A stretch of 64,000 nucleotides of DNA from Natrialba chahannaoensis JCM 10990 (GCF_000337135.1 NZ_AOIN01000099.1:64224-128223), one strand, 5' to 3'; numbered from the stretch's first letter, positions 52,918 through 61,816 are shown. A program made the numbers and translations. The notes: generated by a model from the letters alone, not told the origin.

Positions 52918-54915
52918 ATGACCCGAAAACTGACAGTCATCACGGTAGTCGGCTTCCTGCTGCTTGCCAGCGTCATTGGTGTCAGCGGCGTCGCCGGTGC
53001 GAGCCCTGGCGCAGCCATGCAGGTTGACGACCGCTGTGACGAAAGCGAATCCGTCGACGATAGTACGGAAACCGTCGACAAAGCAGAAGACACCGAGAGC
53101 GACAGCAGTAGCGACCGAGAACGAACCAGTAGTGACCTGCAAGAATCCACGACAGAGTCCGAACTGAACGAAATCGACAGCGAGAGCGACAGCTCGACCA
53201 CCGTCGACGAGTCTGAACGCGACCAGAGCGACAGCGACAGCGTGAGCGAATCGAGTACCGAGTCCGATCAGAGCAGTTCCGAGGTGAACGATCGCGACGA
53301 ACAATCCGACTCGAGCAGCGACTACGACGTCAGCACTCTCGACGAGGAAGAGTTCTCAGAGAGCCAGAGCGTGATCGACGACACTGACGTCGACCGCGAC
53401 CTGAACGAGAGCGACGTAGACCGCACCGTCAGCGAGCGCGACGACAGCACGGTCGACCGCGACAGCACGCACAGCGAGGAGAACGCGAGTGCGAGCGACA
53501 GTGAGTCCGAAGAGAGTGAGTCGAGCGCGAGCGACAGCGAGGTCACCACTGACGAGAGCGACAGCGAGTCCGACGAGAGCGAACGCGACCGCAGTGAAAG
53601 CGACATCGACTACGATGACGTCGACCTCGAAGTGAGCGAGCGCTACTCTCACTCGGTCGACACGATCGAAAGTGAGAGCGACCTCGAGGAAAGCGATCAC
53701 GACGAGCAGACCCTCAACGCGTCGGACCGCGACTTCAGCGAGCAGTCACTCGACGAGTACGACAGCGAGTCCGAGGAGAGTGCGAGCGACGAGAGCGAAC
53801 TGTCCGAGAGCGAGAGCGAGTCCGATCACGACGAACGCGACGAAACCGATCGTGGCGAGAACGACCGCGATACGTTCGACCGGATCGAGAGTACCAGCGA
53901 CAGCGACTCCGAAGAGTACACGCAGAGCGACAGCGAGTCCATCGACAGCGAAAGCGAGTCCAGCGAGCACTCCACGGACGAATCCGAGCGCGACGCCACC
54001 GAACGCGACGTCTCACAGCACGACCTCACCAGCGCCGACAGCGAGCATGATCACTCCGAAGAGGGTGACCTCGAGTTCGACGCGAGCCAGACCGAACGCC
54101 AGGGTGCCGAACTCACCTTCGACGAGAGCGAGCGCGACTCGAGTTCCGCCGACAGCGACCGGACTCACAGCGAGTCCGAGAGCAACGAGAGTGACAGCGA
54201 GAGTGCCGACAGCGAGCGCACGCAGGACGAGAGCAGTCTGGAAACCACGGATAACGACAACGAACAATCGAGCAGCGAGTTCGACGAGAGCGAGGTCTCG
54301 AGCGACCGGACCGTGAGCGAACGCGATCTGAGTACGCACAGCGACGAGAGCGACCTCACCGAGAGTAGCCTGAGCGAATCCAGCGAATCCGAGAGCGAAA
54401 CCGTCAGTGAGAGCGATACGGGCGTCGATACGGTCGAGAACAACGATATCGAGACCGAATCCAGCAGCGACGAGGACAGCAGCAGCGACCTGAGCGAGAG
54501 TGACCGCAGCAAGAGCAGCGACGAGAGCGACCGCGAGCACAGCATCGAGCAGCACGACAGTGAGAGCGATGTCGACAACCGGGAGAGCACCCGTAGCGAC
54601 TCCGATGCTGACTCCGAACGCACGACGCTCCAGACTGAATCCGACGAAAGCAGCTTCGTCGAGTCCTACGATTCGAACTGCGGCCACGTCAGTTCGAACG
54701 CAGACGACGATGAATCAGGCGCAACGGCGGATTCCGATGCGTCAGACGAGGCTGACGAAGACGATGCAGACGAGGCAGATGACAACGCAGACGAGGCAGA
54801 TGACGACGACAACGACAACGATGGCGATGACAACGACGACAACGAGAGTGCATCGAGCATCTCCGCAGCCATCAACTCCGCACTCGACTCGCTACAGTCG
54901 TTCGTGTTGGGGTGA
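52918..54915 (+). CDS. Secreted disordered Ser/Asp/Glu-rich protein, member 2
   Basis: Protein of 665 residues. The signal MTRKLTVITVVGFLLLASVI with GVAGAS looks Sec-type and cleavable. The body is Ser/Asp/Glu-rich with less Arg than member 1 (SESESDHDERDETDRGENDR). Two Cys only: C40 (DDRCDESES) and C588 (DSNCGHVSS), a spacing of 548 against 549 in member 1. Landmarks VNDRDE (123), DDTDV (154), THSE (184), SDIDYDD (near 228) and LETTDND (441) are offset by three or four residues from those of member 1. After C588 there is an acidic DEADDNADEADDDDNDN stretch and a hydrophobic C-terminus SAINSALDSLQSFVLG-like helix. Confidence 0.88.
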   Translation: MTRKLTVITVVGFLLLASVIGVSGVAGASPGAAMQVDDRCDESESVDDSTETVDKAEDTESDSSSDRERTSSDLQESTTESELNEIDSESDSSTTVDESERDQSDSDSVSESSTESDQSSSEVNDRDEQSDSSSDYDVSTLDEEEFSESQSVIDDTDVDRDLNESDVDRTVSERDDSTVDRDSTHSEENASASDSESEESESSASDSEVTTDESDSESDESERDRSESDIDYDDVDLEVSERYSHSVDTIESESDLEESDHDEQTLNASDRDFSEQSLDEYDSESEESASDESELSESESESDHDERDETDRGENDRDTFDRIESTSDSDSEEYTQSDSESIDSESESSEHSTDESERDATERDVSQHDLTSADSEHDHSEEGDLEFDASQTERQGAELTFDESERDSSSADSDRTHSESESNESDSESADSERTQDESSLETTDNDNEQSSSEFDESEVSSDRTVSERDLSTHSDESDLTESSLSESSESESETVSESDTGVDTVENNDIETESSSDEDSSSDLSESDRSKSSDESDREHSIEQHDSESDVDNRESTRSDSDADSERTTLQTESDESSFVESYDSNCGHVSSNADDDESGATADSDASDEADEDDADEADDNADEADDDDNDNDGDDNDDNESASSISAAINSALDSLQSFVLG

Positions 54916-55096
54916 ACAACCGGACCACAGCTGCTACCCTCCTTTTTAGCGCGTGTTTGTCTGTTCGATAGCTGCAGTCGTTTGGGAGACAGCTACTCGT
55001 GGCAGACGTGGCACGTAGCTATCGTGTCTCGGAGGTAGTGTCCTCGACTGTAACACGTCTCCACAATCAATCGTTAGACACCGATACCGTCCGGAC

Positions 55097-55504
55097 TCAC
55101 TCGAATCGCCCCGAAATCGAGAGCAAGTAGCCGACGATGATGATGCTCACGATAAGTCCAAGAAATGAACCCATTAGCAGATCGAGGAGTGCACCGAAAC
55201 TGTACACCACGAGTGCAACCACAAGTGCCCAGTAGCGCAGTCCGAGCAACCCCACGAGCACGGTGGCCTCGAGTACAGTCAACGCGAGCACTATCGTGGC
55301 GAGGCCACCTTCCCCCTCGCCGATGAGTGCGAGCGAGCCGAACAGTCCGACCAGAACGCCGAGAAAACCGATACCGACGATAATCAACAGTCCGAGTGGG
55401 GCACCCTTGTTCGACCGCGACGATGAGCGAGAGCGGGTACTCGAGTCGTCTGTCGGCCACGGGTCACCGGACGGCGGGGAGGGTGGCGAGGATGGGGGAC
55501 ACAT
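55097..55504 (-). CDS. Small integral membrane protein
   Basis: Protein of 135 residues. A polar, Ser/Pro-rich cytoplasmic N-terminus (about 35 residues, MCPPSSPPSPPSGDPW) is followed by four membrane helices: LLIIVGIGFLGVLVGLFGSL, TIVLALTVLEATVLVGLLG, ALVVALVVYSFGALLDLL and LGLIVSIIIVGYLLS. Family unknown. Convergent with disordered-protein member 2. Confidence 0.7.
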   Translation of the reverse strand: MCPPSSPPSPPSGDPWPTDDSSTRSRSSSRSNKGAPLGLLIIVGIGFLGVLVGLFGSLALIGEGEGGLATIVLALTVLEATVLVGLLGLRYWALVVALVVYSFGALLDLLMGSFLGLIVSIIIVGYLLSISGRFE

Positions 55505-55635
55505 ACGTTTCAGGTTGTAATGTCTGTCAGAAATACATACCGGTCTGCTCTCAGGACCAGCGTCGGTGGAGGAGCTCGTGTGTCCCGTTGGTCACGGCTG
55601 GCAACTGTTTACGACAGCGCCACCAACGCGGGCGT

Positions 55636-55872
55636 ATGGTTATGCTCTACCGGCTCGAGGGCTGTCCGTTCTGTGAGACCATCGTCGACGAACTCGAGGA
55701 CCTCGACGTAGCATGTGAAAGCGTCTGGGTCGAAGGGCTGCACTCGAAGCGAAACGAGGTCAAGCGCGTCTCTGGCCAGCGCCAAGTTCCAGTCGTCATC
55801 GACGACGAGTACGGCGTGACGATGGCCGAGTCCGAGCGGATACTCGAGTATCTCGAGTCGACGTACGCCTGA
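55636..55872 (+). CDS. Glutaredoxin/GST-N-terminal-like thioredoxin-fold protein
   Basis: Protein of 78 residues. MVMLYRLEGCPFCETIVDEL carries the CPFC redox motif at the start of helix 1, and QRQVPVVIDDEYGVTMAESE gives the cis-Pro and following strand; SERILEYLESTYA ends the fold. This is a minimal glutaredoxin fold common in haloarchaea. Probably a dithiol oxidoreductase, with the partner unknown. Confidence 0.88.
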   Translation: MVMLYRLEGCPFCETIVDELEDLDVACESVWVEGLHSKRNEVKRVSGQRQVPVVIDDEYGVTMAESERILEYLESTYA

Positions 55873-55923
55873 GCGCGAGTGGGCCGATAGATCCTTCAAC
55901 ACCTTCCGACAACGCAGCACCGA

Positions 55924-56332
55924 TCACTCGTCAGCGTCGTCCAATTCATGCGGATCCAACCCCGGATCCTCAACGGCTGGTGCGCTGATCGCGAGCACAA
56001 CGCCCTCCTCGTCACCGACGTTGCGATGCCTGTGGCCGATTTCCGGTTTCGCCACCCAGAACGTCCTGGTTCGGCCGGGACGTATTCTTCCTCTCCGGAG
56101 CGCCCGAGTTTCAGTGAAAACTCGCCCTCGAGGACGTAGTACAGCTCTTCTTGCTCCGCATGGGCGTGGTACTGAATTTCCTTACCGGGGTCGAAGTACC
56201 AGAGCTTGAGCTGGAGGTGGTCACTCGGCAGGGATCGTCGATCGCCCTGATCTGCAGATCCGGTGGCACCTCGTCGATCTCCGAGAGGTCCGTCAACGGC
56301 ACGTCGTCGGTGTGCACTACGTCGTACCCCAT
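55924..56332 (-). pseudogene. Cupin-domain gene with two single-base frameshifts
   Basis: Read from 56332 the frame opens MGYDVVHTDDVPLTDLSEID and stays good to about residue 35 (IRAIDD). The cupin then continues one frame over: LPSDHLQLKLWYFDPGKEIQ, YHAHAEQEELYYVLEGEFSL, with the metal His residues. A second shift follows near EPGR, after which the third part (FWVAKPEIGHRHRNVGDEEG to a stop at 55924) completes the domain. Both breaks fit loss of one base in a short homopolymer (CCC near 56231, TT near 56069). Either a recent pseudogene or sequencing errors; every other part of the domain is intact. Confidence 0.82.
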
Positions 56333-56394
56333 GCTATCTGTGACCACGGATCACTATGTGAAAACGTACGGACCACTGGACTCGGAGCGCAGTC

Positions 56395-56934
56395 TCACTC
56401 GAAGACGACGGCTCGATCCGAGTCCGGAACGGTCGCCCCTTCCTGACTGGCAAACGCCTCGTGCAGATGTGTATACGTCTCGGCAAGCGCTTCGACGATC
56501 ACCGTCGTGTCGCTTATCACCGGCATGAAGTTCGTATCGCCCTGCCAGCGCGGGACAACGTGCGTGTGGAGGTGCTCTCCGATCGAGCCACCGGCACCCT
56601 CTCCCAGATTGAGCCCGGCGTTGAAGCCGTCCGGCTGCAGGGCGGACTCGAGTGCGTCGAACGTGCGCTGTTTCAGTCGGGCGTGATCCAATAATTCCTC
56701 GTCGGTGAGGTCGGTGTAGTCACCGGTGTGGTGGCGTGGAATAACCATCACGTGGCCCGGGTTGTAGGGGTAGTTGTTCAGGAGGACGAACGTGTGTTCG
56801 CTGCGGGCGACGATGCGGTTCTCGCGGTCGTCGTCCTGGTCGGGGAACGTACAGAAGACGCAGTCGTCGACATCGGGATTTTCCTTGTCCCGTTTGATCC
56901 ACTCGATTCGCCAGGGCGCAAACACCTGCTCCAT
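56395..56934 (-). CDS. HIT-family hydrolase (histidine triad)
   Basis: Nucleotide phosphoramidase or dinucleotide hydrolase-like protein of 179 residues. MEQVFAPWRIEWIKRDKENP, a Cys pair CVFC, then LLNNYPYNPGHVMVIPRHHT and the triad GEHLHTHVVPRW (HxHxH). The N-terminal APWR segment is typical of the haloarchaeal/FHIT-like branch. The start at 56934 gives this N-terminus directly. Probable targets are Ap4A or AMP-lysine-type compounds. Confidence 0.91.
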   Translation of the reverse strand: MEQVFAPWRIEWIKRDKENPDVDDCVFCTFPDQDDDRENRIVARSEHTFVLLNNYPYNPGHVMVIPRHHTGDYTDLTDEELLDHARLKQRTFDALESALQPDGFNAGLNLGEGAGGSIGEHLHTHVVPRWQGDTNFMPVISDTTVIVEALAETYTHLHEAFASQEGATVPDSDRAVVFE

Positions 56935-57208
56935 GGGATGAGTGAGTCGTGGCACTCCTATACTGGTTGTGCCTCGCGGGCACTGGGACTCGCTATTTTC
57001 TGAGTACAATACAGATTAGTAACTCTTTTATAGACAGTTGTTGACTCTTATCTTGGTAAATAGTGTCTTGAAGCCGATCGGAGGTTTCTGGACGCCGTAT
57101 AAAACGTCTCCGCTTCTCTTAGGCCGTCGTTAGATATATCAGATCCTATGACTCAGAGTTCGAAATGAGACGCGCATTTAAGAGTTCACTGTAGCTACTC
57201 TTCCCTCA

Positions 57209-57409
57209 ATGGCAACGACGGACGACTCCATAAACGGACTTACCGAATACTGTGACGAATGTGAGCTGGATACGCTTCACGAGGTTTCGGTGCAAATCCG
57301 AACAGAGAGCATCAAGAAGGAAAACGCACAGTTCTCCCGCGAACCATACCGTGTGTGTGAGTGCCAGCGCTGTGGGAATCGTTCGAGTCAGCGGATGAAT
57401 AACGCCTAA
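57209..57409 (+). CDS. Small zinc beta-ribbon protein (66 residues)
   Basis: Two Cys pairs: LTEYCDECELDTLHEVSVQI and RVCECQRCGNRSSQ. The middle (RTESIKKENAQFSREPY) is a charged strand-turn region. It resembles the haloarchaeal DUF7835-type zinc ribbon family. The upstream 200 bp are AT-rich and include likely promoters for this gene and the HIT gene. Confidence 0.78.
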   Translation: MATTDDSINGLTEYCDECELDTLHEVSVQIRTESIKKENAQFSREPYRVCECQRCGNRSSQRMNNA

Positions 57410-57565
57410 CCTGCCGATTCGGCTCACCTCGACCGGATCGCTACCGACGTGTTCCCGTCTGCGGTATATCACCTCTCGCGGATGTGACGACCGCACTGCT
57501 ATCCTTCCAATTCGACGACACACCAACCGGCACGGACAGCGGCCAACCGTGAGTGGCACGTAGCG

Positions 57566-57603
57566 AGCGGAAGCCCACCCCTTCAGGGGTGGGAGGGTGT
57601 CAA
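57566..57603 (-). mobile_element. Orphan IS200/IS605-type end that supplies the map stop codon
   Basis: Minus strand: TTGAC, ACCCTCC, then a perfect hairpin CCCACCCC/GGGGTGGG with loop TGAA (57574-57593), then CTTCCGC. The TGA inside TTGAC is the stop codon of the methionine aminopeptidase gene. The target-plus-hairpin layout matches left ends of tnpB-type elements. No transposase remains in the 190 bp beyond it. Confidence 0.65.
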
Positions 57604-58502
57604 TACTCCGTCGTCACTTCACACCCGTTCTCAGTGACGATGAGGGTGTGTTCTTTCTGGCTGACGAGGAAGCCGTCGTCCTCCTGCAGGACGGGGTAGC
57701 CGTGGACAATGTTGTTTCGCTTGAGTCGGCGGAGTGCCATCTCCGCCCTGTCGGTGTCGAGCCACCGGGTTGCAAACGGCAGTGTCCGGAACTCCTCGGT
57801 GATCTGCCCGAGCGCTTCGCGGGCCTGCCGATTCCGGACGGTTCCCTCGCGTTCGAGTGCGAAAATCTCCTCACTCGCGCCCTCGGTGACCTTCCCGCCG
57901 CCATCGGTCGCGAACGGCTCGATCGCGACGACGTCGCCGACCTCCAGCGTTGTTCCCTGCGAGACCGCCCGGTTCGGGATGTTTGGACTGGTGTGCTGTT
58001 CCCAGTGATCCAGCCCGTGTCCAGTCAGGTTGACGACCGGGTTGTACCCGTAGCCGTTGATCACGTCCTCGATCTCCGCGCCGATGTCGCCGGTTTCGAC
58101 ACCCGGTTCGACGATCTCGAGAGCGGCCTCGAGAGCCTGCTCTGAGGCTTCGGCGAGTTCAGGATTACCCGAGAGATCGACCGTAATCGCAGTGTCGGCG
58201 AGCCAGCCATCGACGTGGACGCCGATGTCCAGGTTGATCATCTCCTCACCGAACGTCGAGTCGTCGTCGATCGAGGGCGTCGCGTGAGCTGCCTCCTCGT
58301 CGATCGAGATGTTGACCGGAAACGCCGGCTGCCCGCCGAGTTCGCGGATGCGATCCTCGGCGTACTCGGCGACCTCGAGGTGGCTCGCGCCGACCTCGAC
58401 GCGGTCGGCTGTCTCTTCGCGCACCTGGGCGAGAATGTCGCCCGCTTCGCGGTGCTTCTCGTACTGCTCTGACTGAAGGTCCACATCCTCGGATTCGGCC
58501 AT
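57600..58502 (-). CDS. map: Methionine aminopeptidase type II
   Basis: Removes N-terminal Met co-translationally. Length 300 residues. Metal ligands: the two Asp in INLDIGVHVDGWLADTAITV, His in NLTGHGLDHWEQH, Glu in VVAIEPFATDGGG and Glu in SQKEHTLIVTENG. The type II insert (residues about 190-245, FALEREGTVRNRQAREALGQ) contains a helical subdomain. The start at 58502 gives MAESEDVDLQSEQYEKHREA, typical. The C-terminus ends CEVTTEY with its stop codon inside an IS-like end. Confidence 0.95.
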   Translation of the reverse strand: MAESEDVDLQSEQYEKHREAGDILAQVREETADRVEVGASHLEVAEYAEDRIRELGGQPAFPVNISIDEEAAHATPSIDDDSTFGEEMINLDIGVHVDGWLADTAITVDLSGNPELAEASEQALEAALEIVEPGVETGDIGAEIEDVINGYGYNPVVNLTGHGLDHWEQHTSPNIPNRAVSQGTTLEVGDVVAIEPFATDGGGKVTEGASEEIFALEREGTVRNRQAREALGQITEEFRTLPFATRWLDTDRAEMALRRLKRNNIVHGYPVLQEDDGFLVSQKEHTLIVTENGCEVTTEY

Positions 58503-58608
58503 GCCTCCGGATTGGATCGGTCGACAAAAAGAGGTTCCGCCTCGGATCGCCGTAGCCGTCCGGAAACCGCTGTTCAGCACCCCGTTCCTGACCCACGATA
58601 GTCGACCG

Positions 58609-59580
58609 TCACCGCGTCGTCGCCCGCGCCGTCTGCATCATCGAACTATTGAACGCCGATCCGAGCGTTCCACTCGAGTCGATCGCAATCACACCGGCCG
58701 TCGATCCGGTGAGTTCGGCGAACTCGTCGATCGCGAGTTCGGCTGCCGCGTCGGCGTCGAGTCCGCGTTCGATGTGGCGAGCGACCCGCCGGGAGAGCGT
58801 GACGCGGGCGATGTCCTCGCCGGCACCGGTCGCGCTGACCGCAGCGGCAGGCGAGCAGTAGAAGCCAGAGCCGACCTGGGGCACGTCGCCGACACGGCCC
58901 GCGAGCGCGAGCCAGCGCCCGCCCGTCGAGGTTGCCGCTGTGAGATGTTCGCCGTCGAACGCCACCGCACCGACTGTGTCGTGGTCCAGATCGCCGTCTC
59001 GTGCGCCGGTTTCGGTCTGTTCCGTTCGGCGTTCGTCGCCGTTTCCGTCTCCAGCCGCCTCCGCAGCATCTTCGTCACGCCCACCCGGATCAGTCTGTCC
59101 GTACTGATTCTGGATCCACTCGAGTTCGCTCGCCACGCCGCCGGTTGGCCGATCCGCTTCGGTTTCGGCCCACTTCTCGCGCGTGCGTTCAGACCAGAGG
59201 TTGACGCCGGTTTCGACATCGAACGCCTCGGCGAGTGTGACGGCGTGCTCCCCGGAAACGAAGCCGTGAGGGGTTTCCTCCATGACGATACGGGCGACAC
59301 TGACGGCGTGTTCGACATCCGGCATCGAGCAGGCTGCACCGACGGCGCGATCGTCGGTCATGATGCCTGCGTCCGTGCGGATCGCGCCGTCGCTCTGGAC
59401 GGCACTGCCGACGCCGGCGTTGAACCGCGGCGAGGACTCGAGGACGTGAATCGCTGCTTCGACGGCGTCGACTGGGTCGCTCGTCGCTGCACCAGTTTCG
59501 GCTGCCTCGTCGAGGACAGCCTGTCGCGGGGCTGGTTCGTCGGGATCGCTACCGGCACCACCGTGAACGAGTACCTGCAT
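58609..59580 (-). CDS. Isoaspartyl peptidase/L-asparaginase (Ntn hydrolase)
   Basis: Type 2 asparaginase of 323 residues. It matures by autocleavage before the catalytic Thr in DHDTVGAVAFDGEHLT. Other motifs: MQVLVHGGAGSDPDE, SPRFNAGVGSAVQSDG, GRVGDVPQVGSGFY (substrate loop) and ATGAGEDIARVTLSRR. A disordered insert of about 45 residues precedes the cleavage site (EAAGDGNGDERRTEQTETGA); some linker is normal, but this one is long. Removes isoaspartyl damage or N-terminal Asn. Confidence 0.92.
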   Translation of the reverse strand: MQVLVHGGAGSDPDEPAPRQAVLDEAAETGAATSDPVDAVEAAIHVLESSPRFNAGVGSAVQSDGAIRTDAGIMTDDRAVGAACSMPDVEHAVSVARIVMEETPHGFVSGEHAVTLAEAFDVETGVNLWSERTREKWAETEADRPTGGVASELEWIQNQYGQTDPGGRDEDAAEAAGDGNGDERRTEQTETGARDGDLDHDTVGAVAFDGEHLTAATSTGGRWLALAGRVGDVPQVGSGFYCSPAAAVSATGAGEDIARVTLSRRVARHIERGLDADAAAELAIDEFAELTGSTAGVIAIDSSGTLGSAFNSSMMQTARATTR

Positions 59581-59715
59581 GGGCGGGCTTTCACAGACGG
59601 ATTATAACGACTTTTGGGTTGCAGCATGTCAGGCACGGCTGTCGATTCACGGCAACGGAAGCGGTGCAGGACACTGCCCGAAACCCACACACTTACGGCC
59701 GACGCCTGAGAACGG

Positions 59716-60081
59716 ATGACGACGATGACGCCAGTCGTGTTGCTCGCCGGGTTCTGTGCGCTACTGTCGCTGTTCGCAGTGGGACGGCTGGCGCTCGACG
59801 ACGAGGCGGATCGTGTCGACCTCGGGTCGACGGTCGTCGTCATCGGCATTACGGTTCTCGCGACGCTCTGGGCCACGTATCGAGAGGGGTGGCGCTCGCC
59901 TGAGTTCCAGTTCCTGCTCGGTGTGCTCGGCGTTGGAACCATTGCCCTCGGCATCGGACTGATCGCACGATACTGGCACGATACGACTCCAATTCGCGGA
60001 TCAAACAGCGGCCGTTCACGTCCGGAACACGACGACAGAGAGCGTGAGAGAGACAGCGGCTCCGACGATCTGCAATCCTGA
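59716..60081 (+). CDS. Small integral membrane protein
   Basis: Protein of 121 residues with three predicted membrane helices (about 5-25, 37-53, 68-88) and a highly charged C-terminal tail (RPEHDDRERERDSGSDD). Family unknown. It is separated by 177 bp from icd on the same strand. Confidence 0.68.
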   Translation: MTTMTPVVLLAGFCALLSLFAVGRLALDDEADRVDLGSTVVVIGITVLATLWATYREGWRSPEFQFLLGVLGVGTIALGIGLIARYWHDTTPIRGSNSGRSRPEHDDRERERDSGSDDLQS

Positions 60082-60258
60082 CTGATAGACCTAGCTTGAC
60101 ACTACACAGCGTCGTGAGTGCACCGGTGGCTGTGCACAGTACGGACGACCCACTGCGATCTAGACGAATCCCGGCAGCGGTCCGGCCTGTGCAATATTTG
60201 CCGTTCTTCGAACGAAATGGTAGCCCTTTTACCCCAGTCGAAGAACCGTACAGACGAG

Positions 60259-61521
60259 ATGAGCTACGACAAGATCGAGGTCCCTGAAGCGGGAGAAAAG
60301 ATCACGCTGAAAGAGGGAAGCGACACTGAGCTCGAAGTCCCTGACAACCCAATTATCCCGATCATCCACGGCGACGGCGTCGGTAGCGACGTCGGCCCAG
60401 CCGCACAGCAGGTCCTCGAGGCCGCCGCGGACGCGACTGGCCGCGAGATCAACTGGATGCGCGTCTACGCCGGCGAGTCCGCTCGCGAGATGTACGACGA
60501 GAACCTCCCGGACGAAACCGTCGAGGCAATCAAGGAACACCGCGTCGCGATCAAGGGCCCACTCACGACGCCGGTCGGTGCCGGCTTCCGATCGCTGAAC
60601 GTCGGTCTGCGAAAGCTTCTGGATCTCTACGCGAACGTTCGCCCGACCTACCATCTCGATGGCGTTCCGTCTCCTGTCTCCGAACCCGAGCAGATGGACA
60701 TGGTCACCTTCCGTGAGAACACGGAAGACGTCTACGCCGGTATCGAGTGGGAAGCCGGCTCCGACGAAGTCGAGCAGGTCAAGGAGTTCGTCGAGGACGA
60801 GATGGGCGAAACCGACATCATCCACGACGGCCCCGTCGGTATCGGCGTCAAGCCGATCACGGAGTTCGGGACGAAGCGCCTCGTCCGCGAAGCCATCGAC
60901 TACGCCCTCGAGAACGACCGTGACTCCGTTACCCTCGTCCACAAGGGTAACATCATGAAGTTCACCGAAGGCCAGTTCCGCGACTGGGGCTACGAGGTCG
61001 CCGAAGAGGAGTACGGTGACGAGGTCATCACCGAGGACACCCTCTGGGAGGAGCAAGACGGCGAAGTTGACGACGACACGCTCGTCGTCAACGACCGCAT
61101 CGCCGACAACATGCTCCAGCAGCTGCTGACCCGAACGGACAACTACGACGTCATCGCCACCATGAACCTGAACGGCGACTACATGTCCGACGCCGCCGGC
61201 GCACAGATCGGTGGTCTCGGCATCGCCCCCGGTGGCAACTTCGGCGAAGGCCGCATGCTCGCCGAACCCGTCCACGGTTCTGCACCGAAGTACGAGGGCC
61301 AGGACAAGGTCAACCCGACCGCGATGATCCTCTCGGGCCGCATGATGCTCGAGTACATGGGCTGGAACGACGCCGCAGACCTCGTGCGCGACGCCGTCGA
61401 GGAGACGATCTCCTCGGGCAAGGTCACGTACGACCTCGAGCGCCAGCTCGACGACGCAGAGAAGCTCGCAACGAGCGAGTTCGCTGACGAAGTCGTCAGC
61501 AACATCGAGAAGCTCGCATAA
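60259..61521 (+). CDS. icd: Isocitrate dehydrogenase (NADP+)
   Basis: TCA-cycle enzyme of 420 residues. Motifs: IIPIIHGDGVGSDVGPAA, KGPLTTPVGAGFRSLNVGLR (isocitrate phosphorylation-loop Ser region), VTFRENTEDVYAGIEW, the catalytic Tyr/Lys region VTLVHKGNIMKFTEG, and LEEPVHGSAPKYEGQ-like LAEPVHGSAPKYEGQDKVNP in the cofactor site. Cofactor preference for NADP is typical of the haloarchaeal enzyme. The start at 60259 (MSYDKIEVPEAGEKITL) is the standard one. Strong codon bias points to high expression. An array of hairpins follows the stop. Confidence 0.96.
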   Translation: MSYDKIEVPEAGEKITLKEGSDTELEVPDNPIIPIIHGDGVGSDVGPAAQQVLEAAADATGREINWMRVYAGESAREMYDENLPDETVEAIKEHRVAIKGPLTTPVGAGFRSLNVGLRKLLDLYANVRPTYHLDGVPSPVSEPEQMDMVTFRENTEDVYAGIEWEAGSDEVEQVKEFVEDEMGETDIIHDGPVGIGVKPITEFGTKRLVREAIDYALENDRDSVTLVHKGNIMKFTEGQFRDWGYEVAEEEYGDEVITEDTLWEEQDGEVDDDTLVVNDRIADNMLQQLLTRTDNYDVIATMNLNGDYMSDAAGAQIGGLGIAPGGNFGEGRMLAEPVHGSAPKYEGQDKVNPTAMILSGRMMLEYMGWNDAADLVRDAVEETISSGKVTYDLERQLDDAEKLATSEFADEVVSNIEKLA

Positions 61522-61536
61522 GCTCGCTTCTCGGGC

Positions 61537-61666
61537 GTTCGGCTTTCGCCGAACACATCGAAAAACTGGCAAAGCCAGTTTTTCGGACAGTCAGGCCGCG
61601 AAGCGGTCTGACGCTTTTGAGAAGCGTTCTCGAACGCTTCTCGTCCGCTGGCGGCTGCGCCGCCAG
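61537..61666 (+). terminator. Array of five consecutive hairpins behind icd
   Basis: Five short-loop stems in 130 bp. (1) GTTCGGC/GCCGAAC 61537-61554; (2) CGAAAAACTGGC/GCCAGTTTTTCG 61559-61585; (3) GTCAGGCCGC/GCGGTCTGAC with one GU pair, 61590-61612; (4) GAGAAGCGTTC/GAACGCTTCTC 61619-61642; (5) CTGGCGGC/GCCGCCAG 61648-61666. ACGCTT (61611-61616) could instead pair with AAGCGT (61622-61627), competing with stem 4. A T-run (GATTTTTTG, about 61711-61719) follows. Likely a 3' UTR that stabilises or terminates the icd transcript; one stem would suffice for that. Confidence 0.75.
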
Positions 61667-61816
61667 ACCAGTACAACGCTCTCGGAGAACGTCTCCACCG
61701 TTCGGAACTCGATTTTTTGTCACGTCTCTCGCTCGAGACACGCTCACGGTTATCCCTCCCAGCACAGCCACAACGTCCCGTAACGCTCTCCACATCACAG
61801 GCGGAACAACAACATA

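Noticed and set aside
57410..57565. Possible 3' fragment of a tnpB gene beside the orphan end
   Set aside because: Translation in all frames shows none of the TnpB RuvC or zinc-finger motifs.
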